Source of the DNA: JAFGBN01 sp964394145
GTDB taxonomy: Bacteria > Chloroflexota > Dehalococcoidia > GIF9 > AB-539-J10
DNA length: 64,000 bases
Direction of reading: 5' to 3'
NCBI GenBank assembly: GCA_964394145.1
Contig: CAYMVL010000020.1
Location: forward strand, 9,215-73,214
The position numbers and the translations under genes were made by a program. Positions 8,826 to 16,638 of the stretch are shown one piece after another. Every line of letters begins with the position of its first letter. The first letter of the stretch is position 1. The notes beneath the pieces were generated by a model. It was not told the DNA's origin. It saw only the letters and a list, made by a program, of their open reading frames with translations, and made no database searches.

Positions 8826-9674
8826 TTAAACCTTAACCTCAACTACTCTATCTATGCCACTCAGGTCACGTATCAATCTGATGCTAGCGTGCGGCAAATT
8901 GCTGTGTATCATCGAAACCACTGTCTGTCCCTGGTTCTGTCCCATCTCCAGAAGCAAATGACCTCCATATTTAAGCTTCCCCGGAACTTGTTTCAGCAGA
9001 TGCCGTATCGTATCCAGACCACTCTTGCCACCAGCCAGAGCGATGCTTGGTTCAAAATTTATTATCTCAGGGCTCAATCTCTGCATCTGGCTCTGTCTAA
9101 CGTAAGGCAAGTTAGCTACAATCATATCCACAGCTCTGGGCAAGGGCTCAAGTAGATCTCCCTGGAGAAGTTCCACCTGGCCATCTATGTTGTGGCTACG
9201 GCAATTTATCCCAGCTACCTCGATTGCTGAAGCCGAAATATCGCTAGCATATATCTTTGCCCTGGGCAGCTCTAGAGCAATACTAATAGCAACGGCTCCG
9301 CTGCCTGTACCGATATCAGCTATGGTGAAGTCTTCACCACGACAGCAGTGATAAAGCTCTGCAGCCCTTTCTACTAAAATCTCTGTCTCCGGCCTGGGAA
9401 TAAGCACACGGCCATCAACATAGAACGGGATACCGTAGAATTCGCAGCGCCTCAAAATATAAGCCAGCGGCTCATGAGCGAGGCGGCGTTGCATAAGATC
9501 CTGTAATCTACATGTCTCCCCCGACGTTAAGTCTCTTCCTGTTTCAGTGTAAAGCCCTGTCTTGGATATACCTAAGACATAGCATACTAGGATCTCGGCT
9601 TCAACGGAAGCATCGTCAATTCCTGCCATAGATAGCGTATGGCTGGTTGAGCATACGGCTTCGCCTGAAGTCAT
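8826..9674 (-). CDS. prmC: Peptide chain release factor N5-glutamine methyltransferase
   Basis: Methylates the Gln of the GGQ motif in release factors using S-adenosylmethionine. The 282-residue protein has the family motif IPRPETE at about 92-98, the SAM-binding DIGTGSGAVAIS at about 120-131 and the catalytic motif NLPY (188-191) where most homologues have NPPY. Its ATG overlaps the prfA stop by 4 nt, so methyltransferase and substrate are made from one message. It is convergent with ymdB. Confidence 0.95.
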   Translation of the reverse strand: MTSGEAVCSTSHTLSMAGIDDASVEAEILVCYVLGISKTGLYTETGRDLTSGETCRLQDLMQRRLAHEPLAYILRRCEFYGIPFYVDGRVLIPRPETEILVERAAELYHCCRGEDFTIADIGTGSGAVAISIALELPRAKIYASDISASAIEVAGINCRSHNIDGQVELLQGDLLEPLPRAVDMIVANLPYVRQSQMQRLSPEIINFEPSIALAGGKSGLDTIRHLLKQVPGKLKYGGHLLLEMGQNQGQTVVSMIHSNLPHASIRLIRDLSGIDRVVEVKV

Positions 9675-10741
9675 GAAAGTGCTGCCTCTAAGCGCTCGAC
9701 CTGCTCTTTGCCGGCCAGGGCTTCGATAATTTCATCGAGATTCCCCTCTAAGACCTGCGATAAGTTATGGTAACTCAAATTTATTCTATGGTCGGTAAGA
9801 CGATTCTGGGGGAAATTATAGGTTCTTACCTTCTCTGCCCGCTCGCCACTGCCTACTTGAGTCCGCCTCTCCTTATCTATGATTTCAGATTGCCTCTCCT
9901 GCTCCAAATCCAGTAACCTTGCCCTAAGCACTGCCATTGCCTTCATTCTATTTCTTATTTGGGACCTCTCATCCTGGCAAATAGCCACTATGCCCGTAGG
10001 CAAATGAGTCAGACGAACCGCAGTAGTCACTTTGTTCACATTCTGCCCTCCGGCGCCGTGGCTATGGAAGAATTCCATCTTGAGATCATCCGGCTTGATA
10101 TTAACCTCGATTTCTTCTGCCTCAGGTAGAACGGCCACAGTGACTGTTGAGGTATGAATTCGTCCTGAAGCCTCTGTGACCGGCACCCTTTGTACCCGGT
10201 GAACGCCACGTTCATATTTAAGCCGGCTAAAGGCGCCCTTGCCTTTAACCTCGAATACCAGAGCTTTAAAGCCTCCGATGCCACTCTGGTTGCTGTCAAT
10301 GATTTCCACCTGCCAGCCTTTAGCTTGAGCATAGCGACTATACATGCGGAACAAATCTGCCGCGAAGAGACCAGCCTCCTCACCACCAGCACCAGCCCTT
10401 ATCTCAACAATCACATCTTTATCATCATTGGGGTCCTTGTATACCAGAGATGATTTGACCTGCTCTAGGAGCTCATCTTGCTCTTGTTTGAGCTTATTCA
10501 TCTCTTCCTTGATAAGAGCTGTCATTTCAGCTTCTGAGCTGTCCCTCAGCAAAGCCTCGGCTTCAGTTAATGCTTCGCCTTTTCTCATATACCCTTGATA
10601 CATAGTCACTATGCCCTCAAGGCGGGCAATCTCTGTGGTCAGCTTCTGCAGCCGCTTTGGGTTAGTAGCTACCTCTGGTTCAGCTACAAGCCTCTTCAAT
10701 TCCTCGTACTTATTCTTTACTTCTCCTAACTTATCAATCAT
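9671..10741 (-). CDS. prfA: Peptide chain release factor 1
   Basis: Recognises UAA and UAG and releases the finished peptide. From the ATG at 10741 the protein has 356 residues, the normal RF1 length. The GGQ motif is at about 231-233, and the codon-recognition segment RVPVTEASGRIHTS contains the PVT tripeptide of RF1-type factors. A frame extends 13 codons further upstream to 10780, but that stretch contains the promoter -10 and -35 boxes, so it is not coding. The transcription start predicted from those boxes is only about 4 nt before the ATG. Confidence 0.97.
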   Translation of the reverse strand: MIDKLGEVKNKYEELKRLVAEPEVATNPKRLQKLTTEIARLEGIVTMYQGYMRKGEALTEAEALLRDSSEAEMTALIKEEMNKLKQEQDELLEQVKSSLVYKDPNDDKDVIVEIRAGAGGEEAGLFAADLFRMYSRYAQAKGWQVEIIDSNQSGIGGFKALVFEVKGKGAFSRLKYERGVHRVQRVPVTEASGRIHTSTVTVAVLPEAEEIEVNIKPDDLKMEFFHSHGAGGQNVNKVTTAVRLTHLPTGIVAICQDERSQIRNRMKAMAVLRARLLDLEQERQSEIIDKERRTQVGSGERAEKVRTYNFPQNRLTDHRINLSYHNLSQVLEGNLDEIIEALAGKEQVERLEAALS

Positions 10742-10751
10742 AGCTCCGACT

Positions 10752-10780
10752 ATTATAATATAGGGGCATAAGGCACTCAA
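10752..10780 (-). promoter_or_regulatory. Promoter of prfA-prmC giving a nearly leaderless mRNA
   Basis: On the minus strand, TTGAGT (10780-10775) is followed after 17 nt by a perfect TATAAT (10757-10752). Initiation 6-7 nt downstream would leave only about 4 nt before the prfA ATG at 10741. The GGAG just before the ATG would be mostly or wholly lost as a ribosome binding site. Confidence 0.75.
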
Positions 10781-10781
10781 A

Positions 10782-10810
10782 TTCAGCGTTTAGCCACCAG
10801 AAGGTATAAT
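10782..10810 (+). promoter_or_regulatory. Promoter of the DUF89 gene, back to back with the prfA promoter
   Basis: TTCAGC (10782-10787) and a perfect TATAAT (10805-10810) are separated by 17 nt. Its -35 box is 1 nt from the -35 box of the opposing prfA promoter, so only one polymerase could occupy the region at a time. AAAGGTGA further down is the likely ribosome binding site for the gene at 10851. Confidence 0.7.
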
Positions 10811-10850
10811 TAAACATACAATTATTGAAAGGTGATTAGCAGCCAACGTT

Positions 10851-11687
10851 ATGAAAGCTAAACCGGATTGCTATGAATGCCTGCGAGGGCTGGCCTACCA
10901 AGCTGCCAACCTAGCAGACGATGATGAGAAGGTCAGAGAGAGCGCGATAAAGGCAGCATTGAGAACTCTTGACGCTAATTTCTCAACTAACGAAGTGACT
11001 ATCACAGTTGCTGCCAAGATTCACGAGGCGATAAAGGAAATCACCGGCAACCCCGATCCTTACAGTACAATGAAAGATGAGGAATTGAGCATCGCCAGAG
11101 AATTGTATCCTAGAGTAAGCCCCAAATATAAGGATGATTTGAGAGGCCGTCTCAGCCTGGCCACAGCAGCCAATGCCATCGACTTCTTCAAAAGGCGCAG
11201 TTTTATCGAAGAGCATATAAGTAATCCTTTGGAGTTCGCCATTGATGACTCCTCCCGTTTCGAAGCGAAGCTAAAAGATGCCAAGAAGGTCCTGTACCTG
11301 GCTGACAATGCCGGGGAGATATATTTCGATCTGCCCCTAGTCAAATGGGTAAGACGCTTTGCCAATGTTATCTACATAGTTAAACCCCGGCCTGTTCAGG
11401 ACGATGCCACCCTAGAGGACATCAGGAAAGCTGGACTGGAAGGCGATTTTGGAGCGATTATGACTGGCACAGCCTCACCCGGGCTTATGCTACCCCTGGC
11501 CTCAGAAGAGTTTAAACGACAGTTTGAGTCAGCAGACCTGATATTAGCCAAGGGTATGGGCAACTACGAATCTTTGTCCGAGCTTCCCGGTCAAGGGAAA
11601 ATCCTATATTGCCTCATGGCTAAATGCAACCCTGTCGCCCAGTCGCTAGGGGTGCCCCTGAACAGTTACGTGGCTCTGCTGGACTAA
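10851..11687 (+). CDS. DUF89/ARMT1-like damage-control phosphatase
   Basis: A 278-residue protein of the DUF89 family, metal-dependent phosphatases proposed to clear harmful sugar or cofactor phosphates. Visible signatures are the N-terminal CYEC pair (C7, C10), NAIDF near 108-112, the metal-binding DNAGE at 152-156, and GMGNYES near the C-terminus. The family contains several subgroups. This one, with N-terminal Cys residues, is the prokaryotic subgroup of unknown substrate. It is a single gene transcribed from its own promoter. Confidence 0.85.
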   Translation: MKAKPDCYECLRGLAYQAANLADDDEKVRESAIKAALRTLDANFSTNEVTITVAAKIHEAIKEITGNPDPYSTMKDEELSIARELYPRVSPKYKDDLRGRLSLATAANAIDFFKRRSFIEEHISNPLEFAIDDSSRFEAKLKDAKKVLYLADNAGEIYFDLPLVKWVRRFANVIYIVKPRPVQDDATLEDIRKAGLEGDFGAIMTGTASPGLMLPLASEEFKRQFESADLILAKGMGNYESLSELPGQGKILYCLMAKCNPVAQSLGVPLNSYVALLD

Positions 11688-11860
11688 TAACAGGTAAAAG
11701 CAAGAGTCCTCCTATTTCCACGACAGCCAATGTTCTATGCCAAATTATCCACTTGGACTTAAGCCTGAACATCGCTTGACAAGGAATCGCTAAGGGCTCT
11801 GCCCGCAGCCAACACCTCTCCCACAACTCCTGTTAGCCGGAATTCAATTTGCTACTAAAG

Positions 11861-11890
11861 TTGACACGACCGCAACTTCTGAACTATCAT
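11861..11890 (+). promoter_or_regulatory. Promoter of the B12/radical SAM gene
   Basis: A perfect TTGACA (11861-11866) is followed by TATCAT (11885-11890) with 18-nt spacing. The predicted leader is about 85 nt and ends with an AAAGGAG ribosome binding site before the ATG at 11981. The rest of the 11688-11860 gap shows no gene. Confidence 0.6.
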
Positions 11891-11980
11891 TGGCGGCGAA
11901 CTATAAGAGGTTCCACTAAGGAAATGTCGGCCTATTGTGCTATTATCTCTCCGACTGCTCTGAATTGAAAGGAGATTACT

Positions 11981-13513
11981 ATGAAGACATTATTTGTTTA
12001 TCCCAAGTATCCAGAGACTTTCTGGAGTTTTAAGCATGCCTTGAAATTCATTTCTAAGAAGGTGGCTTTCCCTCCCCTTGGCTTGTTAACGGTGGCAGCG
12101 ATGGTTCCCGCTGAATGGGAGAAAAAGCTTGTAGATATGAATGATGCAAACCTTACTGACGAAGACATCAACTGGGCTGATTATGTATTTATCAGCGCTA
12201 TGGCAGTGCAACAAGATTCGGCAAGGGAGGTTATCAACAGGTGTAAGCAATTTGGAACTAAGGTTGTTGCCGGTGGCCCCCTCTTCAGCACCGGGTACGA
12301 AGAGTTTGGTTTTGACGATATAGACCATCTGATACTCTGTGAGGCGGAGAATCTAATGCCGCTCTTTTTGGCAGATTTAGAGAAGGGATGTGCCAAACAC
12401 ATCTACGAGTCCGAGGACCGACCGGATATCACGAAGACTCCTGCACCTTTGTGGTCACTCATCAACATGAAGAAATACCATTCGATGAGCCTACAATACT
12501 CTCGGGGTTGTCCTTTCAATTGCGAGTTCTGTGACATTATTGTAATGAATGGGCATATACCTCGGAGTAAAGACAGTGACCAGATAATAGCCGAGTTGGA
12601 GGCATTATATAATCGGGGGTGGCGGGGAAGTGTATTTTTCGTTGATGATAATTTCATTGGCAATAAGCGTAAGTTAAAGTCAGAAACCCTGCCGGCGATA
12701 ATTGAGTGGATGGAAAAGAAAGAATATCCTTTTTCATTCTTTACGGAGGCCTCTATAAACCTTGCTGATGATGAGCAACTAATGCAATTGATGAGCAAGG
12801 CGGGATTTGACCAGGTATTTGTTGGCATCGAGAGCCCGAATGAGGCAAGCCTGGTTGAATGTAACAAAATACCGAATAAGAACCGTGATTTACTCGCATC
12901 CGTCAAAAAGATTCAAAACCACGGTTTTCAAGTGCAGGGAGGGTTCATTGTAGGTTTCGATAGCGACCCACTTACAATCTTCAAAAGCCAAATAAGTTTT
13001 ATTCAGAGGAGTGGCATTGTTACCGCGATGGTGGGTGTGTTAATGGCCCCACCGGGAACAAGGCTGTACAAACGACTGAAGAGTGAGAACCGCTTATTAA
13101 CAGGTGGTACTGGCGACAATACGGATGGGTCAACTAATATCATTCCTAAGATGGGCTATGAAAAACTGGCTGAAGGTTACAAGCATATCGTAGATACAAT
13201 CTACTCGCCCAGACCGTATTACCAGCGCATTAGGACCTTCCTGCGAGAATATAACCCCAATACGTTCAGAAAGAGCAGGCTTACTTTTGCCTACTTCATG
13301 GCATTTATCAAGTCCCTCTGGATTATGGGTGTCAAGGAAAAAGGCAGAACCTGTTATTGGAAGCTGATCGCCTGGACTCTAGTGAAGAAGCCTAAGTCTT
13401 TGCCACTGTCCGTAACCCTTGCTATCCAGGGACTGCACTTCCGCAAGGTTGCCGAGAAAATAAAGGTGCCTTCTCTTGAGCAGTCTCATCAGCTATCGCG
13501 AGCAAGAACCTAG
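11981..13513 (+). CDS. B12-binding radical SAM protein with DUF4070-like C-terminus
   Basis: A 510-residue protein with an N-terminal cobalamin-binding-like alpha/beta domain (about 1-140), a radical SAM core with the cluster motif CPFNCEFC at 177-184, and a C-terminal segment of the DUF4070 type around SPRPYYQRIRTF. Relatives include hopanoid methylases and many uncharacterised enzymes that methylate or rearrange lipids and natural products. The substrate cannot be told here. It is a lone gene with its own promoter and a good AAAGGAG site. No biosynthetic partners lie alongside. Confidence 0.88.
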   Translation: MKTLFVYPKYPETFWSFKHALKFISKKVAFPPLGLLTVAAMVPAEWEKKLVDMNDANLTDEDINWADYVFISAMAVQQDSAREVINRCKQFGTKVVAGGPLFSTGYEEFGFDDIDHLILCEAENLMPLFLADLEKGCAKHIYESEDRPDITKTPAPLWSLINMKKYHSMSLQYSRGCPFNCEFCDIIVMNGHIPRSKDSDQIIAELEALYNRGWRGSVFFVDDNFIGNKRKLKSETLPAIIEWMEKKEYPFSFFTEASINLADDEQLMQLMSKAGFDQVFVGIESPNEASLVECNKIPNKNRDLLASVKKIQNHGFQVQGGFIVGFDSDPLTIFKSQISFIQRSGIVTAMVGVLMAPPGTRLYKRLKSENRLLTGGTGDNTDGSTNIIPKMGYEKLAEGYKHIVDTIYSPRPYYQRIRTFLREYNPNTFRKSRLTFAYFMAFIKSLWIMGVKEKGRTCYWKLIAWTLVKKPKSLPLSVTLAIQGLHFRKVAEKIKVPSLEQSHQLSRART

Positions 13514-13626
13514 GGCCAAGCGAGAATTAATCACTATAGGGCTGAGGCAACGCCTGTAAGATTGCGTTTCCGCTTATGTCCAATCTCGTGCTTGGTAGCA
13601 TCCGGGGCGCTTTCTGCGCTGTGTTT

Positions 13627-14187
13627 TCAGATATCAAGAGTGCTCAGCACTTCCTGCAGCGCTGCAATATAGCTTTCGCAGGTTCTGGAGTCGAAAAGCA
13701 CGAACACTACCTCTTTGAGGGAAGTAGCCTGCTTCTGCAAGAATGATACTACCGTATTCATGGCTACCCTTGCTGCTTCAGCCGCCGGGTAGCCGTAGGC
13801 TCCGGTGCTTATAGAAGGGAAAGAAATACTGACCAGCTTCTCCGCGGAAGCCGTTCTTAACGACTCACGATAAGCGCCTGCCAGGAGCTCGGCTTCATTT
13901 CTGTCGCCGCCGTGCCAGATAGGGCCAACTGTATGTATAACCCGCTTCGCCTTGAGATTACCTCCTGTGGTGCTTACAGCTTTCCCCGTTGGCAAACTCC
14001 CCTGCCTGGCGACAATTTGTTTGCATTCCGCCAGAATAGCCGGCCCTCCAGCCCTGTGTATCGCCCCATCCACTCCTCCACCCCCCATTAAGCTTGAATT
14101 AGCAGCGTTGACTATAGCTTCGGTAGCCTGCCTGGTTATATCCCCTTGAATTATGCGCAGCCTTGTGTCGTTAACCCTTAATTCCAT
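13627..14187 (-). CDS. Macrodomain protein (O-acetyl-ADP-ribose deacetylase-like)
   Basis: A 186-residue single macrodomain. It has GDITRQATEAIVNAANSS near 14-31, the GGGGVDGAIHRAGG loop and the FPSISTGAYGYP loop, all typical of MacroD/YmdB-type hydrolases that act on O-acetyl-ADP-ribose or mono-ADP-ribosylated targets. It lies 14 nt downstream of the RNase HIII gene on the same strand, and GGAGAGG before its ATG is a good ribosome binding site. No ADP-ribosyltransferase gene was seen nearby. Confidence 0.93.
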   Translation of the reverse strand: MELRVNDTRLRIIQGDITRQATEAIVNAANSSLMGGGGVDGAIHRAGGPAILAECKQIVARQGSLPTGKAVSTTGGNLKAKRVIHTVGPIWHGGDRNEAELLAGAYRESLRTASAEKLVSISFPSISTGAYGYPAAEAARVAMNTVVSFLQKQATSLKEVVFVLFDSRTCESYIAALQEVLSTLDI

Positions 14188-14201
14188 TGCTTATTCCTCT
14201 C

Positions 14202-14912
14202 CTACTCTGCCAGAACAGATTTTGTGGTCTTGAAGTGCACTTTGGCAACCTCGTTTAGCTTTCCCAGACCATATTTTTGGACAAATTCCTTGCCCGCCTC
14301 GATTACTGCAGATGAAGCCCCTTTCGGTAAATCCAGACCATACTTCACCGACAGCACTTTTAGCTGGCGGAGAAACTCCGCCCTGGCTAAGATTGAAGCC
14401 GCCGCCACCGCTATATCACTTTCAGCTCTTACCTCCTGTCTCACCTCTATCTTCTTCCCTTTCTCCATCAAAGCGTTAGCTATGAAGTTCTTGTCTCCAA
14501 ATTGGTCAGCCAGAGCATAGTCACATTCCTCCCTGTCCAGGATATTTTCTATGGCTCTCGAATGGCCCCAGGCCAGCAGGCGGTTCAGGTTCCCTATCTT
14601 GTTGTATAACTCATTATATCTTTTGGGCCCTATAACAACCACCGAGTAGCGGAACTGTTTCCTGATTTTGGCCGCTAGCTCCTTTACCGAATTATCTGAG
14701 AGCCGCTTGCTGTCCTTCACCCCAAGTCTCTGGAGCAACTGAGCCGTTGTGTCGTCTAATACCACTGCGGCGACTACTAAAGGCCCGAAATAATCACCCT
14801 TGCCAGCTTCATCGGTGCCCATCCATTTCGAGCCTGGCAGCTTTGTAGAACTTTCCTGCAATGGTTTGCTCAACATACAGAAACCAGCCACTCCACGATT
14901 TTCTGCATGCAT
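14202..14912 (-). CDS. rnhC: Ribonuclease HIII
   Basis: Cleaves the RNA strand of RNA-DNA hybrids. The signature GTDEAGKGDYFGPLVVAAV and the YNKIGNLNRLLAWGH segment match the RNase HIII subgroup rather than HII. The start is uncertain. From the ATG at 14912 the protein has 236 residues, leaving a shorter N-terminal substrate-binding region than usual. The frame stays open upstream to 15074, but that part runs through the dtxR promoter and into dtxR on the other strand. A non-ATG start between 14912 and 15010 is possible. Confidence 0.88.
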   Translation of the reverse strand: MHAENRGVAGFCMLSKPLQESSTKLPGSKWMGTDEAGKGDYFGPLVVAAVVLDDTTAQLLQRLGVKDSKRLSDNSVKELAAKIRKQFRYSVVVIGPKRYNELYNKIGNLNRLLAWGHSRAIENILDREECDYALADQFGDKNFIANALMEKGKKIEVRQEVRAESDIAVAAASILARAEFLRQLKVLSVKYGLDLPKGASSAVIEAGKEFVQKYGLGKLNEVAKVHFKTTKSVLAE

Positions 14913-14949
14913 AATATCAAATTTCTTCTGTGCTAGATACAACGAGATA

Positions 14950-14978
14950 TTGACAAAAAGTTTGCCATCTGATATTTT
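14950..14978 (+). promoter_or_regulatory. Promoter of the dtxR-feo operon
   Basis: A perfect TTGACA (14950-14955) and TATTTT (14973-14978) lie 17 nt apart. The -10 box touches the 20-bp inverted repeat at 14977-14996, which would cover the transcription start. The TTGGAGGA ribosome binding site follows before the ATG at 15014. Confidence 0.7.
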
Positions 14979-14996
14979 GTTAGACTCCTCTAACAA
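14977..14996 (+). promoter_or_regulatory. Probable operator of the DtxR-type regulator (site 1)
   Basis: A perfect inverted repeat of TTGTTAGA and TCTAACAA around a 4-nt centre (CTCC). It overlaps the end of the -10 box and the expected transcription start of the regulator gene, the usual place for autorepression. The GTTAG/CTAAC half-sites resemble known DtxR/IdeR iron boxes. A related copy lies upstream of feoA at 15544-15563. Confidence 0.65.
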
Positions 14997-15013
14997 TTGG
15001 AGGATTACGAACC

Positions 15014-15520
15014 ATGGTGAAACAGGAGCTGCACGGAGCACGTACTCCCTGCATGGAAGACTACCTTGAAGCAATCGCTATGCTTCGCGGAGAGGGGAAG
15101 GTGGTCAGGGTCAATCAGATCAGCCGAAGGTTGAAGGTGAGTATGCCCAGCGTTACTTCAGCCTTGAAGAAGCTCTCAGAGCAAGGTCTGGTCGATCACG
15201 AAAGGTATGGCTATGTTGAGCTTACTGCCGGGGGGCACAGGGCGGCCAAGGATATAATTCGTCGCCACAAGGCATTGAGCCTTTTTCTTTCTGAAGCCCT
15301 GGGGATCGACCCCAAGACAGCTGATGAGGATGCGTGCAAGATTGAACATGTCATTAGCCCGCTCAGCTTAGAAAGGGTAATAAAGTTTATAGAGTTTATA
15401 GAGGCCTGCCCTCTGGGAGAGCCCAATTTCCCCAAGAGATATAAGTATTATGTGGAACATGGAGTGCTACCGGAGGAATGCGAGCGATGCATGGAGAAGA
15501 GCATGACAAAGAAAGAGTAA
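15014..15520 (+). CDS. DtxR/MntR-family metal-dependent transcription regulator
   Basis: A 168-residue regulator with an N-terminal winged helix (about 15-75, including the recognition region MPSVTSALKKLSEQG) and a metal-binding and dimerisation domain with conserved EHVISP near 114-119. The C-terminus carries a short ECERC Cys pair. Such proteins repress iron or manganese uptake genes when loaded with metal. Its own promoter and the following feoA both carry GTTAGA-N4-TCTAA repeats, and feo genes follow on the same strand, so iron control is likely. There is no SH3-like third domain. Confidence 0.92.
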   Translation: MVKQELHGARTPCMEDYLEAIAMLRGEGKVVRVNQISRRLKVSMPSVTSALKKLSEQGLVDHERYGYVELTAGGHRAAKDIIRRHKALSLFLSEALGIDPKTADEDACKIEHVISPLSLERVIKFIEFIEACPLGEPNFPKRYKYYVEHGVLPEECERCMEKSMTKKE

Positions 15521-15543
15521 TAGCCACCGCGCGTTCAGGAATC

Positions 15544-15563
15544 AAGTTAGATGTCTCTAAGAA
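15544..15563 (+). promoter_or_regulatory. Second DtxR-type operator-like repeat upstream of feoA
   Basis: AAGTTAGA and TCTAAGAA flank a 4-nt centre, sharing the GTTAGA-N4-TCTAA core, the spacing and the 20-bp length with the perfect site before dtxR. It lies about 90 nt before the first feoA. This suggests a separate, metal-controlled promoter for the feo genes, though no clear -35/-10 pair was identified here. Confidence 0.5.
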
Positions 15564-15653
15564 GAACTAACAACGGTCAGACAATCTATCATCTCATGAG
15601 TCATGAATGCCTGGTAAGTCTGCTGTACAAGACAAAAAGGAGAAGAAGTAGCA

Positions 15654-15869
15654 ATGGTGCTAGGTCAACTTGGAGTTGGTGAAACAGCCAGAATCGTGGC
15701 AATTGATGGGGGCAGAGAGCTGAGGCAAAAGCTGTTTCTAAGAGGTTTGGTGGAGGGTAAGGTAATGAGAATAGTATCCAATTACGGGCCAATTACTGTC
15801 GAAGTTGACAGGAACGTAATCGCGGTTGGTCGGGGGATGGCTCAAAAAATTATCGTTGAGAGGCGTTAA
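15654..15869 (+). CDS. feoA: FeoA-family protein (first copy)
   Basis: A 71-residue SH3-like protein of the FeoA family, cytoplasmic helpers of the ferrous iron transporter FeoB. The family pattern is visible: a turn with LGVGETARI, then LFLRGLVEG, GPITVEVDRN and the ending GRGMAQKIIVE. AAAAAGGAG upstream is a good ribosome binding site. A second feoA follows after 2 nt, then the two feoB parts. Confidence 0.9.
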   Translation: MVLGQLGVGETARIVAIDGGRELRQKLFLRGLVEGKVMRIVSNYGPITVEVDRNVIAVGRGMAQKIIVERR

Positions 15870-15871
15870 GC

Positions 15872-16099
15872 GTGGAGAAGAAGCTATCCCAGATGAAATA
15901 CGAAGAGAAGGGCATAATAAGGAGGATTGACCAGAGCCTAAAGGCCCGGATAGCAGGCTTGGGAATCAGAGAAGGCAAGGAGATTACGATGATGACGAAG
16001 CAGCCGATAAAGGGCCCTTTGGTAGTGACTGTAGATAGAGCTCATTCATCTATCGGCCTTGGACTGGCGGAGAAGATCATCGTAGAGGTAGCCGAATGA
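15872..16099 (+). CDS. feoA: FeoA-family protein (second copy)
   Basis: A 75-residue FeoA-like protein starting with GTG. LGIREGKEITMM, GPLVVTVD and LGLAEKIIVE match the same fold as the first copy, but the sequences differ clearly, so this is not a recent duplication. Its stop overlaps the start of the FeoB GTPase gene by 4 nt, tying its production to that subunit. Two FeoA proteins before a split FeoB suggest different partners or a hetero-assembly, which is an inference. Confidence 0.9.
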   Translation: MEKKLSQMKYEEKGIIRRIDQSLKARIAGLGIREGKEITMMTKQPIKGPLVVTVDRAHSSIGLGLAEKIIVEVAE

Positions 16100-16638
16100 A
16101 GAAAGTATTGTTGATGGGGCAATCCAATGTAGGCAAGTCTGTGATTTTCAACCGCCTGGCTGGAGCGCATGTTACCGAGTCTAATTACGCTGGAACAACC
16201 GTTGATTTCGCCAAGGGTGTCATGAGGCTCGACCATGAGGACGTTGAAATCATAGATGTGCCAGGCACTTTTTCTCTAGAGGCCAAGGACAAGGCCGAGG
16301 AAGTGGCAGTAAGAATGCTTGAGGAGGAAAAAGAAGCTCTGGTTGTCTGCGTTATCGATTCATCAAAAATAGAGCGAGGCCTTTATCTGGCTCTGGAAAT
16401 CATTGAGAGGGGCTATCCTATAGTAGTTGCCCTGAATATGTGGGATGTAGCCAGCAATAATAATGTGAAGGTAGATATTCTAAAACTGGAGCAGATTCTC
16501 GGTGTGCCAGTTGCTCCTACCGTAGCGACGAGAGGAGAAGGGCTTAAGGAACTGGTCCTGCGGATGAAAGAAGCAACGCCAGGTTATATAGACAGAATCA
16601 TGGAAAAAGTGGGAACTAAAATTGGAACTCACAGTTGA
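16096..16638 (+). CDS. feoB: FeoB GTPase domain as a separate protein
   Basis: A 180-residue protein holding only the FeoB G domain: G1 GQSNVGKS (8-15), G2 Thr near 34, G3 DVPG (54-57) and G4 NMWD (114-117). Normal FeoB continues through a helical linker into the membrane channel. Here a stop comes after the G domain, and the membrane part is read from an overlapping gene in the +1 frame. A single frameshift could produce this, but both parts are intact and the break falls at the natural domain boundary. Confidence 0.92.
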   Translation: MKKVLLMGQSNVGKSVIFNRLAGAHVTESNYAGTTVDFAKGVMRLDHEDVEIIDVPGTFSLEAKDKAEEVAVRMLEEEKEALVVCVIDSSKIERGLYLALEIIERGYPIVVALNMWDVASNNNVKVDILKLEQILGVPVAPTVATRGEGLKELVLRMKEATPGYIDRIMEKVGTKIGTHS

